The notes under the pieces are model-generated. The model was given only the letters and a program-made list of their open reading frames with translations, was not told the DNA's origin and did no database searches. From positions 1 through 6,479 of the forward strand of contig CANRBW010000088.1 of assembly GCA_947628975.1 (NCBI GenBank): a DNA stretch of 6,479 nucleotides. The letters are read 5' to 3'. Positions 5,826-6,479 of the stretch are shown here, one piece after another (the stretch's first letter is position 1; each line of letters begins with the position of its first letter). The position numbers were made by a program, and so were the translations under genes. Source of the stretch: an uncultured Oscillospiraceae bacterium (GTDB lineage Bacteria; Bacillota; Clostridia; Oscillospirales; Oscillospiraceae).

Positions 5826-6479
5826 TCAGTCCAGCAGGTCTGCGTACTCCCGCAGCTCCTCCCGGACCACCACGATCTCGTTCTTCTTCAGCTCCCCCAC
5901 CGCGGCCCGGAGCAGGTGGGCCATTCCGATGGGCGCGCCCTCCTGGGCGGCCAGGAAGGCCGCGGAGAGGACGATGTTCTTGATGTGTCCGCCGGAGAGC
6001 TCGAACTTCTCCGCCAGGAAGGCCCAGTCGATGTCCTTGGCCAGGGGGGCGTTCTCCGGCATGGTCCGGCGGTAGATGGCCTCCCGCGCGGCGGCGTCGG
6101 GGAAGGGGAAGCGGACCACATAGGTGATGCGGCGCATGAACGCCTCGTCGATGTTGCCGATGAGGTTGGTGGACATGACGCACACCCCGTCGTACTCCTC
6201 GATCTGCTGGAGCAGATAGGCCACCTCCACATTGGCGTTCCGGTCGTGGGCGTCCTTGACCTCGCTGCGCTTGCCGAAGATGGCGTCGCACTCGTCGAAA
6301 AAGAGGACGCAGTTGGACTTGCGGGCCTCGGTGAAGACGGCGTGGAGGTTCTTCTCCGTCTCGCCGATGTATTTGCTGACGATCTGGGAGATGTTGATCT
6401 TATACATCTCCATGTTCAGCTCGTTGGCGATGACCTGGGCGCACATGGTCTTGCCGGTGCCCGGGGCCCCGGCGAACAG
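5826..6479 (-). CDS. AAA+ ATPase, C-terminal part (gene continues beyond the window)
   Basis: The frame is open to the right edge; 217 residues are visible, starting within the AAA+ core. It shows Walker A GAPGTGKT (fragment residues 4-11), the pore-loop region with VSKYIGETEKNL, Walker B VLFFDECDAIFGKR (58-71), the motif SEVKDAHDR, sensor 1 in MSTN (Asn105), arginine-finger candidates in FMRRI (116-117), and the sensor 2 helix SGGHIKNIV. The ATG at 6446-6444 is not the start, because Walker A lies upstream of it. The SEVKDAHDR/GGHIKNIV type is widespread and includes the ATPases of extracellular contractile injection system clusters, whose exact role is unsettled. It precedes the pseudo-SpoIIE membrane protein by 22 bases with the same orientation, so the two probably form an operon. 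Other AAA+ roles, such as remodelling or disassembly of other complexes, remain open. Confidence 0.9.
   Translation of the reverse strand: MFAGAPGTGKTMCAQVIANELNMEMYKINISQIVSKYIGETEKNLHAVFTEARKSNCVLFFDECDAIFGKRSEVKDAHDRNANVEVAYLLQQIEEYDGVCVMSTNLIGNIDEAFMRRITYVVRFPFPDAAAREAIYRRTMPENAPLAKDIDWAFLAEKFELSGGHIKNIVLSAAFLAAQEGAPIGMAHLLRAAVGELKKNEIVVVREELREYADLLD

Noticed and set aside
3746..5983. Long plus-strand open frame of 745 codons opposite the pseudo-SpoIIE and AAA+ genes
   Set aside because: It is a shadow of GC-rich coding on the other strand: low-complexity composition rich in Gly, Pro, Gln and His, no recognisable domain, and it spans the boundary between two real genes.
1..6479. CRISPR arrays, insertion sequences, tRNA or rRNA genes, attachment sites
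   Set aside because: No regularly spaced repeats, transposase, inverted-repeat ends or RNA gene signatures were seen. The only clear direct repeat is the two-copy operator at 984-1019.

Overview
The window is GC-rich DNA with strong Shine-Dalgarno sequences, TTG starts, LytTR-type response regulators, a GHKL histidine kinase and a SpoIIE-like membrane protein. Together these suggest a high-GC gut clostridium of the Oscillospiraceae kind (Flavonifractor, Lawsonibacter, Oscillibacter and relatives). This placement rests on gene families and base composition only; there is no marker gene here.

Left part (1-1143). Two response-regulator genes lie in tandem on the minus strand. The downstream one (1-80) is cut by the window edge and shows only its first 26 codons. 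The upstream one (109-801) is a LytTR-domain regulator with a degenerate receiver. They are divergent from a plus-strand sensor kinase gene. The 342-bp divergent region holds a plus-strand promoter (TTGCAA, 17 bp, TACAAT), an extended -10 promoter on the minus strand (TGCTATAAT, weak -35), and between them a pair of near-identical direct repeats exactly 21 bp apart. That spacing is typical of LytTR operators.

Middle part (1144-3745). The plus-strand gene encodes a 561-residue histidine kinase with an extracytoplasmic domain, about six membrane segments and a GHKL (AgrC/LytS-like) kinase core. It converges on a canonical LytTR response regulator on the minus strand (2946-3659). A bidirectional intrinsic terminator and a second hairpin separate them. 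The regulator has its own sigma-A-like promoter.

Right part (3767-6479). A tightly spaced minus-strand gene pair encodes an AAA+ ATPase (its N-terminus lies outside the window) and a 678-residue membrane protein. The membrane protein has a Cache-like sensor, a HAMP domain, a SpoIIE/PP2C phosphatase domain and a C-terminal RsbW-like ATPase domain. In the phosphatase domain nearly all metal-binding acidic residues are replaced, and the ATPase-like domain lacks its N-box asparagine and glycine box. It therefore reads as a two-fold pseudoenzyme that keeps its signal-input modules.

Working model (inference): the kinase and the LytTR regulators form a cell-surface sensing and autoregulatory switch built around the shared operator. 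The neighbouring AAA+/pseudo-SpoIIE pair is a separate transcription unit. Its ATPase resembles those of extracellular contractile injection system clusters, so the sequence beyond position 6479 decides what this locus really is.
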